Assembly: GCF_017815135.1 (NCBI RefSeq)
Contig: NZ_JAGJCF010000003.1
Span: forward strand, 186,001 to 250,000
Direction of reading: 5' to 3'
DNA from: Jiella mangrovi
GTDB taxonomy: Bacteria; Pseudomonadota; Alphaproteobacteria; Rhizobiales; Rhizobiaceae
Length of the DNA stretch: 64,000 nucleotides
The translations under genes were made by a program, and so were the position numbers. The notes under the pieces were generated by a model. That model made no database searches. It saw nothing but the letters and a program-made list of their open reading frames with translations, and was not told where the DNA came from. Positions 1-8,031 of this stretch are shown here, one piece after another (position 1 is the first letter of the stretch; every line of letters starts with the position of its first letter).

Positions 1-83
1 TGGCTTGACTCTTTTTTTAGAAGCCGGGCGTACGCTCAGCCTGATTGGGTCTGTGATTAGAGTATCAGCGTATCGAGAGTGCA

Positions 84-374
84 ATGACCGATCAGGTTAG
101 ACCACGGGTAAAATATGTCATCGGGCCGGATGGAAGCCCGCTGACACTGGCGGATTTGCCGCCGACCAACACGAGGCGATGGGTGATCCGTCGCAAGGCG
201 GAGGTCGTCGCGGCCGTCAGGGGAGGGTTGCTCAGTCTCGACGAGGCATGCTCCCGCTACACGCTGACTGTCGAGGAGTTCGTCTCCTGGCAGATGTCGA
301 TCGATCAGCACGGCCTGGCCGGGCTTCGGACGACCCAGCTTCAGGAGTATCGCCGCAAGGTGGATCTCCACTGA
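84..374 (+). CDS. sciP: SciP-like CtrA inhibitor (DUF1153)
   Basis: A 96-residue protein with the DUF1153 helix-turn-helix fold. The N-terminal YVIGPDGSPLTLADLPP stretch, the RRWVIRRKAEVVAAVRGG core and the EEFVSWQ and HGLAGLR segments match Caulobacter SciP closely. In Caulobacter, SciP binds CtrA, represses CtrA-activated promoters in G1 and also contacts DNA; the same role here is inferred from family. The ATG is preceded by a GAGAG ribosome-binding site. The gene stands alone on the plus strand. CpdR, another regulator feeding into CtrA, lies 230 bp downstream in convergent orientation. No consensus full CtrA box was recognised in the 83 bases upstream, which are cut by the window edge. 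Confidence 0.93.
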   Translation: MTDQVRPRVKYVIGPDGSPLTLADLPPTNTRRWVIRRKAEVVAAVRGGLLSLDEACSRYTLTVEEFVSWQMSIDQHGLAGLRTTQLQEYRRKVDLH

Positions 375-605
375 CGCGGCGGGCGACGAGATCGCCCGGC
401 GCGTTTGATCAGTGCCTTACATCGCCGGGCGAGCCGCAAGGCCGCCGGGCGCATAGCCACTTCGAGAACTCTGTCGGCCCATGCCCCTGCAAGCAGGGCA
501 CGCCCGTGGCGTTTGAGAGGATTAGTTTGACCGTCGATCGTGCCCGCCACAGCTCGTGCCGGCGATCGATTCTGCCCGCCGCCGATCATGGTCGGGCACT
601 CCCCC

Positions 606-1019
606 TCAGGCGCAGAAGCGCTCGGCCGTCTCGCCGCCGTGCGATCTCGAGGTCGGTGACGCGAGAACCCGGCCGATATGGCGGCGGATATCGACGAGGC
701 TGAACGGCTTGTCGATCACTCCAACGATGATCGCCGCCAGATCCTCGGCCGCTTCCTTCTGCTCCGCATAGCCGGTCATCAGCTGTATGCGCAGGCCGGG
801 CCACCGGCTGGCTGCGGCATGGGCGAGTTCGATCCCGGTCATCGCCGGCATGCGGATGTCGGACAAAAGCAGATCGAAGGCGCCGTCGTGCTCCTCGAGC
901 ATTTCGAGGGCAAGTTCGCCGTCCTCGACGGAAATGACCTCATGGCCTTCCAGACGCAGCGCACGCTCCACCAGGAGGCGCACACTCGTGTCATCTTCTG
1001 CGATCAGCAGTTTGGCCAC
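606..1019 (-). CDS. cpdR: CpdR-like single-domain response regulator
   Basis: A 137-residue receiver domain with no output domain. The acidic pair E8-D9-D10, phosphoacceptor D54 in LLLSDIRMP, the conserved threonine in LMTGY and the lysine in VIDKPFS are all visible. Overall similarity is to CpdR, the adaptor that, when unphosphorylated, primes ClpXP for degradation of cell-cycle proteins and is silenced by the CckA-ChpT relay. The GTG start was chosen because GAGGGAG lies six bases upstream; a TTG five codons earlier sits within that site. About 15-20 residues extend past the usual CpdR end. Role is inferred from family and from the nearby sciP. Confidence 0.85.
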   Translation of the reverse strand: MAKLLIAEDDTSVRLLVERALRLEGHEVISVEDGELALEMLEEHDGAFDLLLSDIRMPAMTGIELAHAAASRWPGLRIQLMTGYAEQKEAAEDLAAIIVGVIDKPFSLVDIRRHIGRVLASPTSRSHGGETAERFCA

Positions 1020-1291
1020 GTGAAACTCCCTCAATCATCGACGAATCGATAGATATACGACCTTCGCCGAAATCACTTGTGTGGAGCTTGCTTTTAATGA
1101 ATTGCGCGAAGCGCTGCGACAACGACGCCGGGTTTTCCCCAAAGCTTTACCGTCGCGTGTTCGCCGAGGCAGCGTTTTGAGGTCCGGCAAATGCTTTCAG
1201 ACGAAAATCGCGATTGCGGCGATAGCCTTCGCAGCGATGCCGGTCGTGGCGGGATGGTCAGGCGTCCGGAGGACTGTGGTCTCGCGCTGGC

Positions 1292-1828
1292 CTAGTCGAC
1301 AACGTGACCGATGAAGGGCAGCTCGCGCAGGGCGTGGCCGACATCCATGCCGTAGCCGACGACGAAATAGTCCGGGCAGTCGAAGCCGACATAGTCGCCC
1401 TCGATATCGGCCTTGCGATGGCCCTTCTTGTCGAGGAGGACGGCGAGTTCGACCTTGGTCGCGCCGCGGCCGAGAAGCAGCTTGCGGGCAAAGGCGAGCG
1501 TGCGTCCCGATTCCAGGATGTCGTCGAGCAGAAGGACCGGCCGGCCCTCAACGTCGGCGTCAATGTCGCGCATGATCTTCACGTCGCCGCCTTGCGTTCC
1601 CGCCCCGTAGCTCGACAGTGAGATGAACTCGACCTGCGGCGCGACGCCGGCATGATGCATGGCCCGGACGAGATCCGCCGCGAAGACGAATGCGCCCTTC
1701 AGAACCGAGACGACGACGAGGTCTTTATCGGCCGCAGCGGCAATTTCCTCGGCCAACCGCTGGACCTCTGCCGCAATCTGTTCGCTGCTGAACAGAACCT
1801 CGATCGATCTTCCACTGACTGTGATCAC
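1292..1828 (-). CDS. hpt: Hypoxanthine phosphoribosyltransferase
   Basis: A 178-residue type I phosphoribosyltransferase. It contains the PRPP-binding loop VLLLDDILESGRT, the N-terminal LKGAFVFAADL segment and the LLDKKGHRK and VGYGMD motifs of HPRT enzymes. It converts hypoxanthine or guanine plus PRPP to IMP or GMP in purine salvage. The GTG start overlaps the stop of the upstream DUF3426-like gene as GTGA, with AAAGGCGAG as ribosome-binding site, so the two are probably translationally coupled. The order hpt, DUF3426-like, then divergent ftsEX is a typical rhizobial arrangement. Confidence 0.95.
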   Translation of the reverse strand: MITVSGRSIEVLFSSEQIAAEVQRLAEEIAAAADKDLVVVSVLKGAFVFAADLVRAMHHAGVAPQVEFISLSSYGAGTQGGDVKIMRDIDADVEGRPVLLLDDILESGRTLAFARKLLLGRGATKVELAVLLDKKGHRKADIEGDYVGFDCPDYFVVGYGMDVGHALRELPFIGHVVD

Positions 1829-2571
1829 TGCTCGCCTTTGCCGCTTGTACCGAAGAAGCCCACCCGGACATCTCCCTTCGCATTGTCCGGCACGGCGATC
1901 ATCGAGACGAAGTCGACGGATTGGCCGGCGCCGAGACGGCCGACACTGGTCTGAAGCGTGCGCGAGCGCAAGCCCGCGCTGCGATCGGCGAAGTCGATCC
2001 TCAATGGAGGAACGCTGGCGATGGCGGTTCCGGAATTGGAGATCTTGCCGGCGATCTTCAGGATCCGGCCATTGCCATGGCTGACAAGGCTGGCGCTGAC
2101 GGTGTCGAGCCTGACGGCGTAGCCGCCGACATTCGACGCCGTCGCGGCGACGGGCGTGTCGGGAAAAGAGACGAGAAAGGCCGGCAGCAGCAGAAGGCCG
2201 AAGGCGAAGGCACATGCGACGAGACCGAGACGGCCGGGTGCGATACGGGCTCGTTCCCGGCGATGGCCGGACCGGGGCTTGCGGGTCGTCTCGGCCCCGG
2301 CGAGCGCTTCTGCGCCGGCGGCGCCCGTGTCACCGATTGCCGGTGAGGCGGGTTGGCGAGGCTGAATGCTCGTCCACTCCCGGGGCGCATCGGTGCGGCG
2401 ACGGCCAAAGGCCGGAAGCGGCTGGTTCGCCTGCGCGGAGTTGCCCGTGGAGCCGGAGCGCCGGGATGTGACTTCGGCGACGCCTTCGATGTACCCCACG
2501 CCGGAAGTCGCGCCGGTGGCTGCGTCCCTCGCCGTCATCCGGGAAACCGCGGGGTCTTTTTGCTCGCGCAT
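1825..2571 (-). CDS. DUF3426-like membrane protein, no zinc ribbon
   Basis: A 248-residue protein. The first ~125 residues are low-complexity and polar, followed by a single transmembrane helix (GLVACAFAFGLLLLPAFLV) and a C-terminal beta-rich domain. The C-terminal part (VGGYAVRLDTVSASLV, GRILKIAGKISNSG, LQTSVGRLGAGQ) resembles DUF3426, and the position between hpt and ftsE is where rhizobia carry the MJ0042-family zinc-ribbon protein. The usual N-terminal CxxC zinc ribbon is absent here, in this frame and in the overlapping frames. The ATG was chosen because GGAGG precedes it by six bases. It is co-transcribed with hpt. Function is unknown. Confidence 0.75.
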   Translation of the reverse strand: MREQKDPAVSRMTARDAATGATSGVGYIEGVAEVTSRRSGSTGNSAQANQPLPAFGRRRTDAPREWTSIQPRQPASPAIGDTGAAGAEALAGAETTRKPRSGHRRERARIAPGRLGLVACAFAFGLLLLPAFLVSFPDTPVAATASNVGGYAVRLDTVSASLVSHGNGRILKIAGKISNSGTAIASVPPLRIDFADRSAGLRSRTLQTSVGRLGAGQSVDFVSMIAVPDNAKGDVRVGFFGTSGKGEQ

Positions 2572-2735
2572 GCCTGCCTCCGATCGCCGATCCAGAAAAC
2601 CGTAAGGATTTATGGTTAACGAGCGGTGAAATTGCTCGTGTCGGCAAACCACTGCGGCGGGCAATCGTCAAATGGCCATCATGGTGGCGTCAGAGCGTCG
2701 TTCTGCCGAGATCAGAAGGAAATGGGGCTTCCGGT

Positions 2736-3395
2736 TTGATACGATTCGAAAATGTCGGTCTGCGCTACGACATGGGGCCGGAGGTGCTGCGGGATCTGAC
2801 CTTCGAGATCCGCCGCCAGTCCTTCCAGTTTCTCACCGGACCGTCGGGCGCGGGCAAGACCAGCCTGCTGCGCATGCTGTTTCTGGCGCTGAAGCCGACT
2901 CGCGGGCTGATCACCGTTCTCGGCCGTGACGTCGCGACCCTTTCGCGCAAGGACCTGCCCTCGATCCGGCGCCGAATCGGGGTCGTCTTCCAGGATTTTC
3001 GGCTCCTCGACCACATGACGACCTACGAGAACGTCGCGCTGCCGCTGAGAGTGCGCGGCAAGGAGGAGAGCGAATACCGCCAGGACGTCGTCGACCTCAT
3101 CAAGTGGGTGGGGCTTGGCGAGCGCATGAACGCGCTGCCGATCGTTCTTTCGGGCGGCGAGAAGCAGCGCGCGGCGATCGCGCGGGCGCTGATCGACCAG
3201 CCCGACATCCTGCTCGCCGACGAGCCGACCGGCAATGTCGACGCGCCGCTGGCGCGGCGGCTGCTGCGGCTCTTTCTCGAACTCAACCGGTCCGGCACGG
3301 CCGTCGTCATCGCCACCCACGATCTTGGTCTGATGGATCAGGTGGACGCGCGCCGGCTGGTGCTTTCCGACGGACGACTGGAATTTTATGACTGA
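2736..3395 (+). CDS. ftsE: Cell division ATP-binding protein FtsE
   Basis: A 219-residue ABC ATPase. Walker A is GPSGAGKT at residues 35-42, the Q-loop is VFQDFRL at 84-90, the ABC signature is LSGGEKQR at 138-145 and Walker B is ILLADEPT at 158-165, followed by the H-loop THD. FtsE pairs with FtsX at the septum and controls peptidoglycan hydrolases at division. The start is TTG, as in many rhizobial ftsE genes, with an AAGGA-type site upstream. It overlaps ftsX by eight bases, so the two are translationally coupled. Confidence 0.96.
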   Translation: MIRFENVGLRYDMGPEVLRDLTFEIRRQSFQFLTGPSGAGKTSLLRMLFLALKPTRGLITVLGRDVATLSRKDLPSIRRRIGVVFQDFRLLDHMTTYENVALPLRVRGKEESEYRQDVVDLIKWVGLGERMNALPIVLSGGEKQRAAIARALIDQPDILLADEPTGNVDAPLARRLLRLFLELNRSGTAVVIATHDLGLMDQVDARRLVLSDGRLEFYD

Positions 3396-4377
3396 CGCCG
3401 CAGCTTCTTCCGCCGTCCTCGTAGCGCGAGCCAAACGGCTGGCCACGCGGATGCGCGGCGAACGCCAGACCGCGATCGTGCCGGCCGGCAACGTCGCCGG
3501 CAGGGCCCTGACGACGGTGATTGCGATCATGACGTTTCTGGCGGCCTTGACCGTCGGCACGGTGAGCCTCGTCTCCGATACCGCGTCGCGCTGGCAGAAC
3601 GACATTTCCGACGAAGTGACCGTTCAGGTGAAGCCCGCCGAGGGCATCGACATGCCGACGGCGCTCGAAACGGCCCGGCAGATCGCGCTGCAGACACCCG
3701 GCGTCACCGGAGCTTCGATCCTCGATCAGGCGGCGACGAGCCGGCTTCTTGAGCCCTGGCTGGGCGACAATATCGATTTCGACGCCCTGCCGGTGCCGCG
3801 TCTCGTCATCGTCTCGATCGACACCAACGATCCGCCGAACTTCGCCTTCATGCGCGAGGAGCTGAAGGAGGCGGTGCCCGAGGCCGAGCTCGACGACCAT
3901 CGGGCCTGGGTGTCGCGGCTCGTCACCATGGCTCGGACGGTCGTGCTGATCGGCGTTTTCGTCCTGTCCCTCGTCATCGTCGCGACGACGATGACCGTCG
4001 TCTTCGCCACACGCGGCGCGATGTCCGGCAACCGCCATATCGTCGAGGTGCTGCATTTCGTCGGCGCGCAGTCCGGCTTCATCGCGCGCGAATTCGAGCG
4101 CCACTTCCTCCGGCTCGGCCTGATGGGGGCAGTGGCCGGCGGCAGTGTCGCGATCGTTCTCTTCGTCCTCATCGGCTATTTCACCGAGGTCAACCGCCAG
4201 ACGCCGCAGGCCGACCAGATTAGCGCGCTGTTCGGCTCCTTCACCATCGGCTGGACAGGCTATGCCGGCGTGATAATCCTCATTGCAACGGTTGCGACCC
4301 TGACGGCGTTGACGTCGCGACTGACCGTGACCCGGCATCTGGCGGAGATCGACATGATCTCGCCGGTGGAAAATTAA
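3388..4377 (+). CDS. ftsX: Cell division protein FtsX
   Basis: A 329-residue permease-type partner of FtsE. It has a cytoplasmic N-terminus, a first membrane span near residues 30-55, a periplasmic domain of about 120 residues, and three further spans near 178-203, 248-270 and 285-312, as expected for FtsX. The ATGACTGA overlap with the ftsE stop sets the start. FtsEX transmits ATP hydrolysis across the membrane to activate murein hydrolases. It is followed by an envelope gene 195 bp downstream on the same strand. Confidence 0.94.
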   Translation: MTDAAASSAVLVARAKRLATRMRGERQTAIVPAGNVAGRALTTVIAIMTFLAALTVGTVSLVSDTASRWQNDISDEVTVQVKPAEGIDMPTALETARQIALQTPGVTGASILDQAATSRLLEPWLGDNIDFDALPVPRLVIVSIDTNDPPNFAFMREELKEAVPEAELDDHRAWVSRLVTMARTVVLIGVFVLSLVIVATTMTVVFATRGAMSGNRHIVEVLHFVGAQSGFIAREFERHFLRLGLMGAVAGGSVAIVLFVLIGYFTEVNRQTPQADQISALFGSFTIGWTGYAGVIILIATVATLTALTSRLTVTRHLAEIDMISPVEN

Positions 4378-4572
4378 GCAACGGTTCATTCGATTGGCCG
4401 AGGCTGGAAGCGGCGTCGGCCAGCGCCGATGGCAAGGGAAGAACGAGACCTGCAAGGCGCAGATGGCCGATGGGATGGAAATCCGCTCAGCTTGGTGCCA
4501 TTTTCAGATGCTAATCGACGAAACCATGAGCCCTTGTTCGCAAGCCTCGTTCCCCGTCGATTTGGAGATCCA

Positions 4573-5298
4573 ATGACGGTTGCTGTCGACCCATCGCTTG
4601 ATCCTGTGCGCCGTGATCGCAAGGCGAGCGGCAAAGGCGCGCGGCGAGCGATCCCGAAGGCCCGCAAACGGCTCGTCGCACTGCTCCTTCTCGCCGCCGT
4701 CTCCGGCTATCTCCTGGGAGGCTTCTGGCGGTTTACCGAGGAGGTTGATCGGCTCTCGATCGCGTCGTCCAGCCCGAACGCGGATGCGATCGTGGTTCTC
4801 ACCGGCGGTGCGATGCGGATCGACTACGCGCTCGACCTGCTCCGCAGCGGTCACGGCAAGCGGCTTCTGATCAGCGGCGTTCACCCGGGCACCAGCGTAG
4901 CGACGCTGGCCCGCCTGACGAAGACCGACGAATCCTGGTTCGATTGCTGTGTCGACATCGACTACGTCGCCGCCGACACGATCGGCAATGCGGAGATCGC
5001 CGGGCGCTGGGCCGAAAGACGCGGCTATCGTGACCTCATTCTGGTGACGAGCGACTATCATATGCCGCGCTCGCTGCTCGAATTCGACCGGGTCGAGGGC
5101 ATTCGATCCGTCGTTCCCGTGGCGGTCCGCAGGGCCGATCTGTGGAGCCGCGACACGCTGCCGACCGGCTCCGGCCTCAAGCTGCTTCTGACGGAATACG
5201 GCAAGTTCATCGCGACCCGTGTCCGCGGAGCACTTGGCCTCGGTCCCGAGGAGCAGGAACAGGCCATCGCTTATCTCGCAAGCCTGCAGAAGCTCTGA
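4573..5298 (+). CDS. ElyC/SanA/YdcF family (DUF218) membrane protein
   Basis: A 241-residue protein with an N-terminal membrane anchor (LVALLLLAAVSGYLLGGF) and a DUF218 domain. The conserved segments are ADAIVVLTGG, GKRLLISG, AADTIGNAEIAGRW and the LVTSDYHMPRSL block. Family members ElyC and SanA act in envelope and peptidoglycan precursor homeostasis, but the reaction is not established. GGAG five bases before this ATG favours it over upstream in-frame starts. It lies between ftsX and plsC on the same strand, a common rhizobial order, which supports an envelope role. Confidence 0.85.
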   Translation: MTVAVDPSLDPVRRDRKASGKGARRAIPKARKRLVALLLLAAVSGYLLGGFWRFTEEVDRLSIASSSPNADAIVVLTGGAMRIDYALDLLRSGHGKRLLISGVHPGTSVATLARLTKTDESWFDCCVDIDYVAADTIGNAEIAGRWAERRGYRDLILVTSDYHMPRSLLEFDRVEGIRSVVPVAVRRADLWSRDTLPTGSGLKLLLTEYGKFIATRVRGALGLGPEEQEQAIAYLASLQKL

Positions 5299-5417
5299 CG
5301 AGCGGGCAGGGCGCTTCCCACATTCCAGGCAGAGACTTTGCGTCGCGCCCATCGCCGATTATGAACGGATCGACGCGCGCCTTCCGGCGCGCGCGACCGA
5401 TGGGAACTGGTTCGGCC

Positions 5418-6227
5418 ATGACGCTTTTGCGTTCGATCGCATTCAATGTGCTCTTCTACGGCAATCTCACTTTGCAGCTGATTTTCTGGTCGCCGTTCTT
5501 CTTCTTCTGCAGCGAGGCGACGGGATGGCGGATCGTCCGCAACTGGGCGCGGTCGAGCCTCTGGCTGCTCGAACATGTCGCCGGCGCACGGTCCGTCCTG
5601 TTGGGCCGTGAACATCTTCCCCAAGGTTCCGCGATCGTCGCCGCCAAGCACCAGTCGGTCTGGGAGATCCTGGCGCTCCTTGTCGCCGTCGATCGGCCGA
5701 CCTTCATCTTGAAGAAGGAGCTGTTGAGCATTCCCCTGTTCGGCGCCTTCGCGCGCCACATGGGCATGATCCCCGTCGATAGGGCGAAGGGGCGCGGCAC
5801 GATCCCGCAAATGATGGAAGCGGCAAAGGGCGCGATCGCCAATGGCCGGCGAATCATCATCTTTCCCGAAGGCACCCGCACCGCGCCGGGCGATGCCGTC
5901 GAGTATCGCCAGGGCGTCTTCAGGCTGTATGAGGCGCTCGATCTGCCGGTCGTTCCGGTGGCGCTCAATTCCGGTCTCTACTGGGGCCGCAACAGCTTCA
6001 TGAAGCGGTCCGGAACGATCCGGGGCGACTTCCTCGACCCCATCGGGCCGGGGCTCGACCGCCGCCGCTTTCTCGATACGCTTCGAACGGCCATCGAGAC
6101 GCGCTCGCGCGAACTGATGGCGGAAGCCGGCTGGATCGACCCGGGGCCTTCCCGGTCCGGCGCGCCGGACAGCCATCCCGCCGACACGACAAACGGGCCT
6201 GATCAAAGCCGCGAAACGACATCCTGA
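5418..6227 (+). CDS. plsC: 1-acyl-sn-glycerol-3-phosphate acyltransferase
   Basis: A 269-residue LPLAT-family acyltransferase. It has an N-terminal membrane segment (LFYGNLTLQLIFWSPFFFF), the catalytic HX4E motif in KHQSVWE, the glycerophosphate-binding FPEGTRTAPG motif and the VVPVALNSG block. It acylates lysophosphatidic acid to phosphatidic acid at the inner membrane. The ATG in front of TLLRSIAF gives the family's usual length; an ATG six codons upstream is possible. Its 3' end overlaps the convergent ChaC-like gene by 25 bases. Confidence 0.9.
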   Translation: MTLLRSIAFNVLFYGNLTLQLIFWSPFFFFCSEATGWRIVRNWARSSLWLLEHVAGARSVLLGREHLPQGSAIVAAKHQSVWEILALLVAVDRPTFILKKELLSIPLFGAFARHMGMIPVDRAKGRGTIPQMMEAAKGAIANGRRIIIFPEGTRTAPGDAVEYRQGVFRLYEALDLPVVPVALNSGLYWGRNSFMKRSGTIRGDFLDPIGPGLDRRRFLDTLRTAIETRSRELMAEAGWIDPGPSRSGAPDSHPADTTNGPDQSRETTS

Positions 6228-6715
6228 AGCCAGCGGTCTTTCAGGCCGAGCGCTTCTATGTGTTCAAAGGCGCTCGTGACATACTCGACATTCGGCCCGG
6301 ACTGGCCGTGGCTGCGCGCGACGATCGCCGCCGCGTGCGCGGCGTCGACCTTTCCGGCATATTGGGTGTGGCCGCGATCGACGACATATGTGACGGCTGC
6401 AAGCCGCCGGCCGTCGGCGGTGCGTATCGGCAGGCTGGCCTCGCGGTAGACGTTGGTGACGAGTTCGCGCGCTCTCAGATAATCCAGCGTCTCCTGGCGC
6501 TTGGATCCTGCGACGCGAAAGGCCATACCGATACAGGAGCCGCCACGGTCGAGACCGAATACGAGGCCCGGGCGCTCCGGTGTGCCGCGATGGACGTGCG
6601 AATAGACGCAGAGGGAACGATGGAAGCCGGAAAGCCTTGCTTTTAAACGTTCCTCATAGTCAAAACCGGGACGCCAAATCAGCGACCCGTAACCGAATAC
6701 CCAAAAATCTTCCAT
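6203..6715 (-). CDS. ChaC-like gamma-glutamylcyclotransferase
   Basis: A 170-residue protein with the GGCT fold. The N-terminal FGYGSLIWRPGF motif binds the gamma-glutamyl group, and the RRGTPE-like segment (HRGTPERPG), GMAFRV and VTNVYREASLP match the ChaC family, which splits glutathione into 5-oxoproline and Cys-Gly. The ATG start is used; a TTG three codons earlier is less likely. It converges on plsC with overlapping tails and is divergent from the DUF2125 gene 63 bp away. Confidence 0.85.
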   Translation of the reverse strand: MEDFWVFGYGSLIWRPGFDYEERLKARLSGFHRSLCVYSHVHRGTPERPGLVFGLDRGGSCIGMAFRVAGSKRQETLDYLRARELVTNVYREASLPIRTADGRRLAAVTYVVDRGHTQYAGKVDAAHAAAIVARSHGQSGPNVEYVTSAFEHIEALGLKDRWLQDVVSRL

Positions 6716-6778
6716 TGACTGCAAATCTTTCCGACCCGTGCATCCAGCACAATCGGCTCCGTCTAAGAGGATAACGGG

Positions 6779-7801
6779 ATGGCCTCGTCAAGCGACAGTC
6801 CCTCCAAGGCCGGCCGCGCCCTCTTCTGGGTCGTGGCTGTCGTCGTGCTTTTGGCCGTCGCCCTCAGCGGCGCGTGGTTCTACCTGTCGAGCCGGCTCGA
6901 TGGCGAGCTGACGCGCGCGATCGAGCAGGTGCGGGCAAGGGGCACCGAGATCGAGTGCCCCAACCGCGAGGTCTTCGGCTTTCCGTTCCGGATCGGTTTT
7001 CGGTGCGACGCGATCTCGGTCATCAGGAATGACGGCCGGCTTGGCCGGGCCTCCGCAGGGGCGGTGCGGACCGCCGCCCAGATCTACCGGCCGAACCGTC
7101 TCGTGGGAGAGCTCGACGGGCCGCTTCTGATCTCCGGCCCGTCCCTGCCGCCCCTCGACATCCGCTGGTCGCTGGCTCAGGCCTCGGCGACGTTCTGGAC
7201 CGAAGGGCTCGACCGGTTTTCGGTCGTGACCGACGATCCGAAGATCGCGATGGTTCAGCCGGCCGCCGGCAATGAGGGGCTCGTCGATGCGGATCATTCT
7301 GAGCTGCACGCGCGGCGCAGGGACGGCGATCTCGACATTTTCACGCTGATGAAGGGCGGCAAACTCGTCTTTCCCGGCGCGCCGGATCTCCCGCCGCTCG
7401 ATGCGAGCACAGACCTGACGATCGATGGCGCCGCCGACTGGCTGTCCGGGGCGGCGCGCGGGCTGACGGGGCGGCAGCTCTTTGCCGGCCGCCACGTCTC
7501 GCTGCGGTCGCTGCTGGTCGAGATGGCCTCGGCGAATGCCGAACTCAGCGGGGATTTCTCCTTCGACGACGAGGGGAGGGTCTCGGGAAAGTTCAACCTC
7601 GCGATCGCCGATCCCAAGGAAATCGCCCGGCTCGTCACCACCGTTGCGCCGAACCTCAAGGACATTGCGAGCGGCATCGCCTCGGCGCTGCCGATGGCCG
7701 GACGCCAGGCGGACGGGCGCACGTCGATCGAGCTGCGGGTGAAGAACGGCGTCGTTGCCGTCGGCATCTTCCCGATTGGCAAGTTGCCGTCGCTGCGGTG
7801 A
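6779..7801 (+). CDS. DUF2125 family exported/anchored protein
   Basis: A 340-residue protein with an N-terminal membrane anchor near residues 13-37 and an extended beta-rich body. The ECPNREVFGFPFRIGFRC segment, with its two cysteines, is diagnostic of DUF2125, a family found in alphaproteobacteria with no established function. The ATG follows AGAGGATAACGGG. Location is probably periplasmic and anchored. It neighbours the ChaC-like gene divergently and is followed by a repeat element and the rpoH terminator. Confidence 0.85.
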   Translation: MASSSDSPSKAGRALFWVVAVVVLLAVALSGAWFYLSSRLDGELTRAIEQVRARGTEIECPNREVFGFPFRIGFRCDAISVIRNDGRLGRASAGAVRTAAQIYRPNRLVGELDGPLLISGPSLPPLDIRWSLAQASATFWTEGLDRFSVVTDDPKIAMVQPAAGNEGLVDADHSELHARRRDGDLDIFTLMKGGKLVFPGAPDLPPLDASTDLTIDGAADWLSGAARGLTGRQLFAGRHVSLRSLLVEMASANAELSGDFSFDDEGRVSGKFNLAIADPKEIARLVTTVAPNLKDIASGIASALPMAGRQADGRTSIELRVKNGVVAVGIFPIGKLPSLR

Positions 7802-7832
7802 GGGCCCCGGCGGCACGCCGTTCACGACTTAG

Positions 7833-7935
7833 AGCGCCGTGCATCCGAATGGACGCACAAAGGACGCTCTAACCTATTGAATCTACGCATCGTGCTTTCC
7901 AAAAAGCGATTCCGATTTTTGGGCCGATGCTGTAG
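7833..7935. repeat. Rhizobial-type intergenic mosaic repeat
   Basis: This is a two-hairpin element. The first half pairs GTGC.TCC with GGA.GCAC, inside an AGCGCC / GGACGCT outer pair. The second half is closed by CTACGCATCG (7883-7892) pairing with CGATGC-T-GTAG (7925-7935) and has an inner CCAAAAA / TTTTTGG pair (7899-7905 with 7916-7922). The layout and the wording of the segments resemble the palindromic intergenic mosaic elements abundant in rhizobial genomes. No second copy was found in this window. Confidence 0.7.
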
Positions 7936-7974
7936 CCCGCTCGTCCGAGGGCTCGCGCCGGAAAGCAGACACGC

Positions 7975-7998
7975 AAAAGCCGGGACGTCTGCCCCGGC
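7975..7998 (-). terminator. Intrinsic terminator of rpoH
   Basis: Read on the minus strand, GCCGGG pairs with CCCGGC around an eight-base loop and is followed by TTTT. It lies 34 bases past the rpoH stop codon. Confidence 0.7.
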
Positions 7999-8031
7999 CT
8001 CATCGTCTCGATCGCTCACTATCAACCGCGA

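Noticed and set aside
1081-1314. Short plus-strand frame between cpdR and hpt
   Set aside because: It overlaps the hpt 3' end, lacks a ribosome-binding site and has Arg-rich composition.
3307-4455. Minus-strand frame opposite ftsX
   Set aside because: It shows the His/Asp/Arg-rich composition typical of antisense frames in GC-rich genes; no motif.
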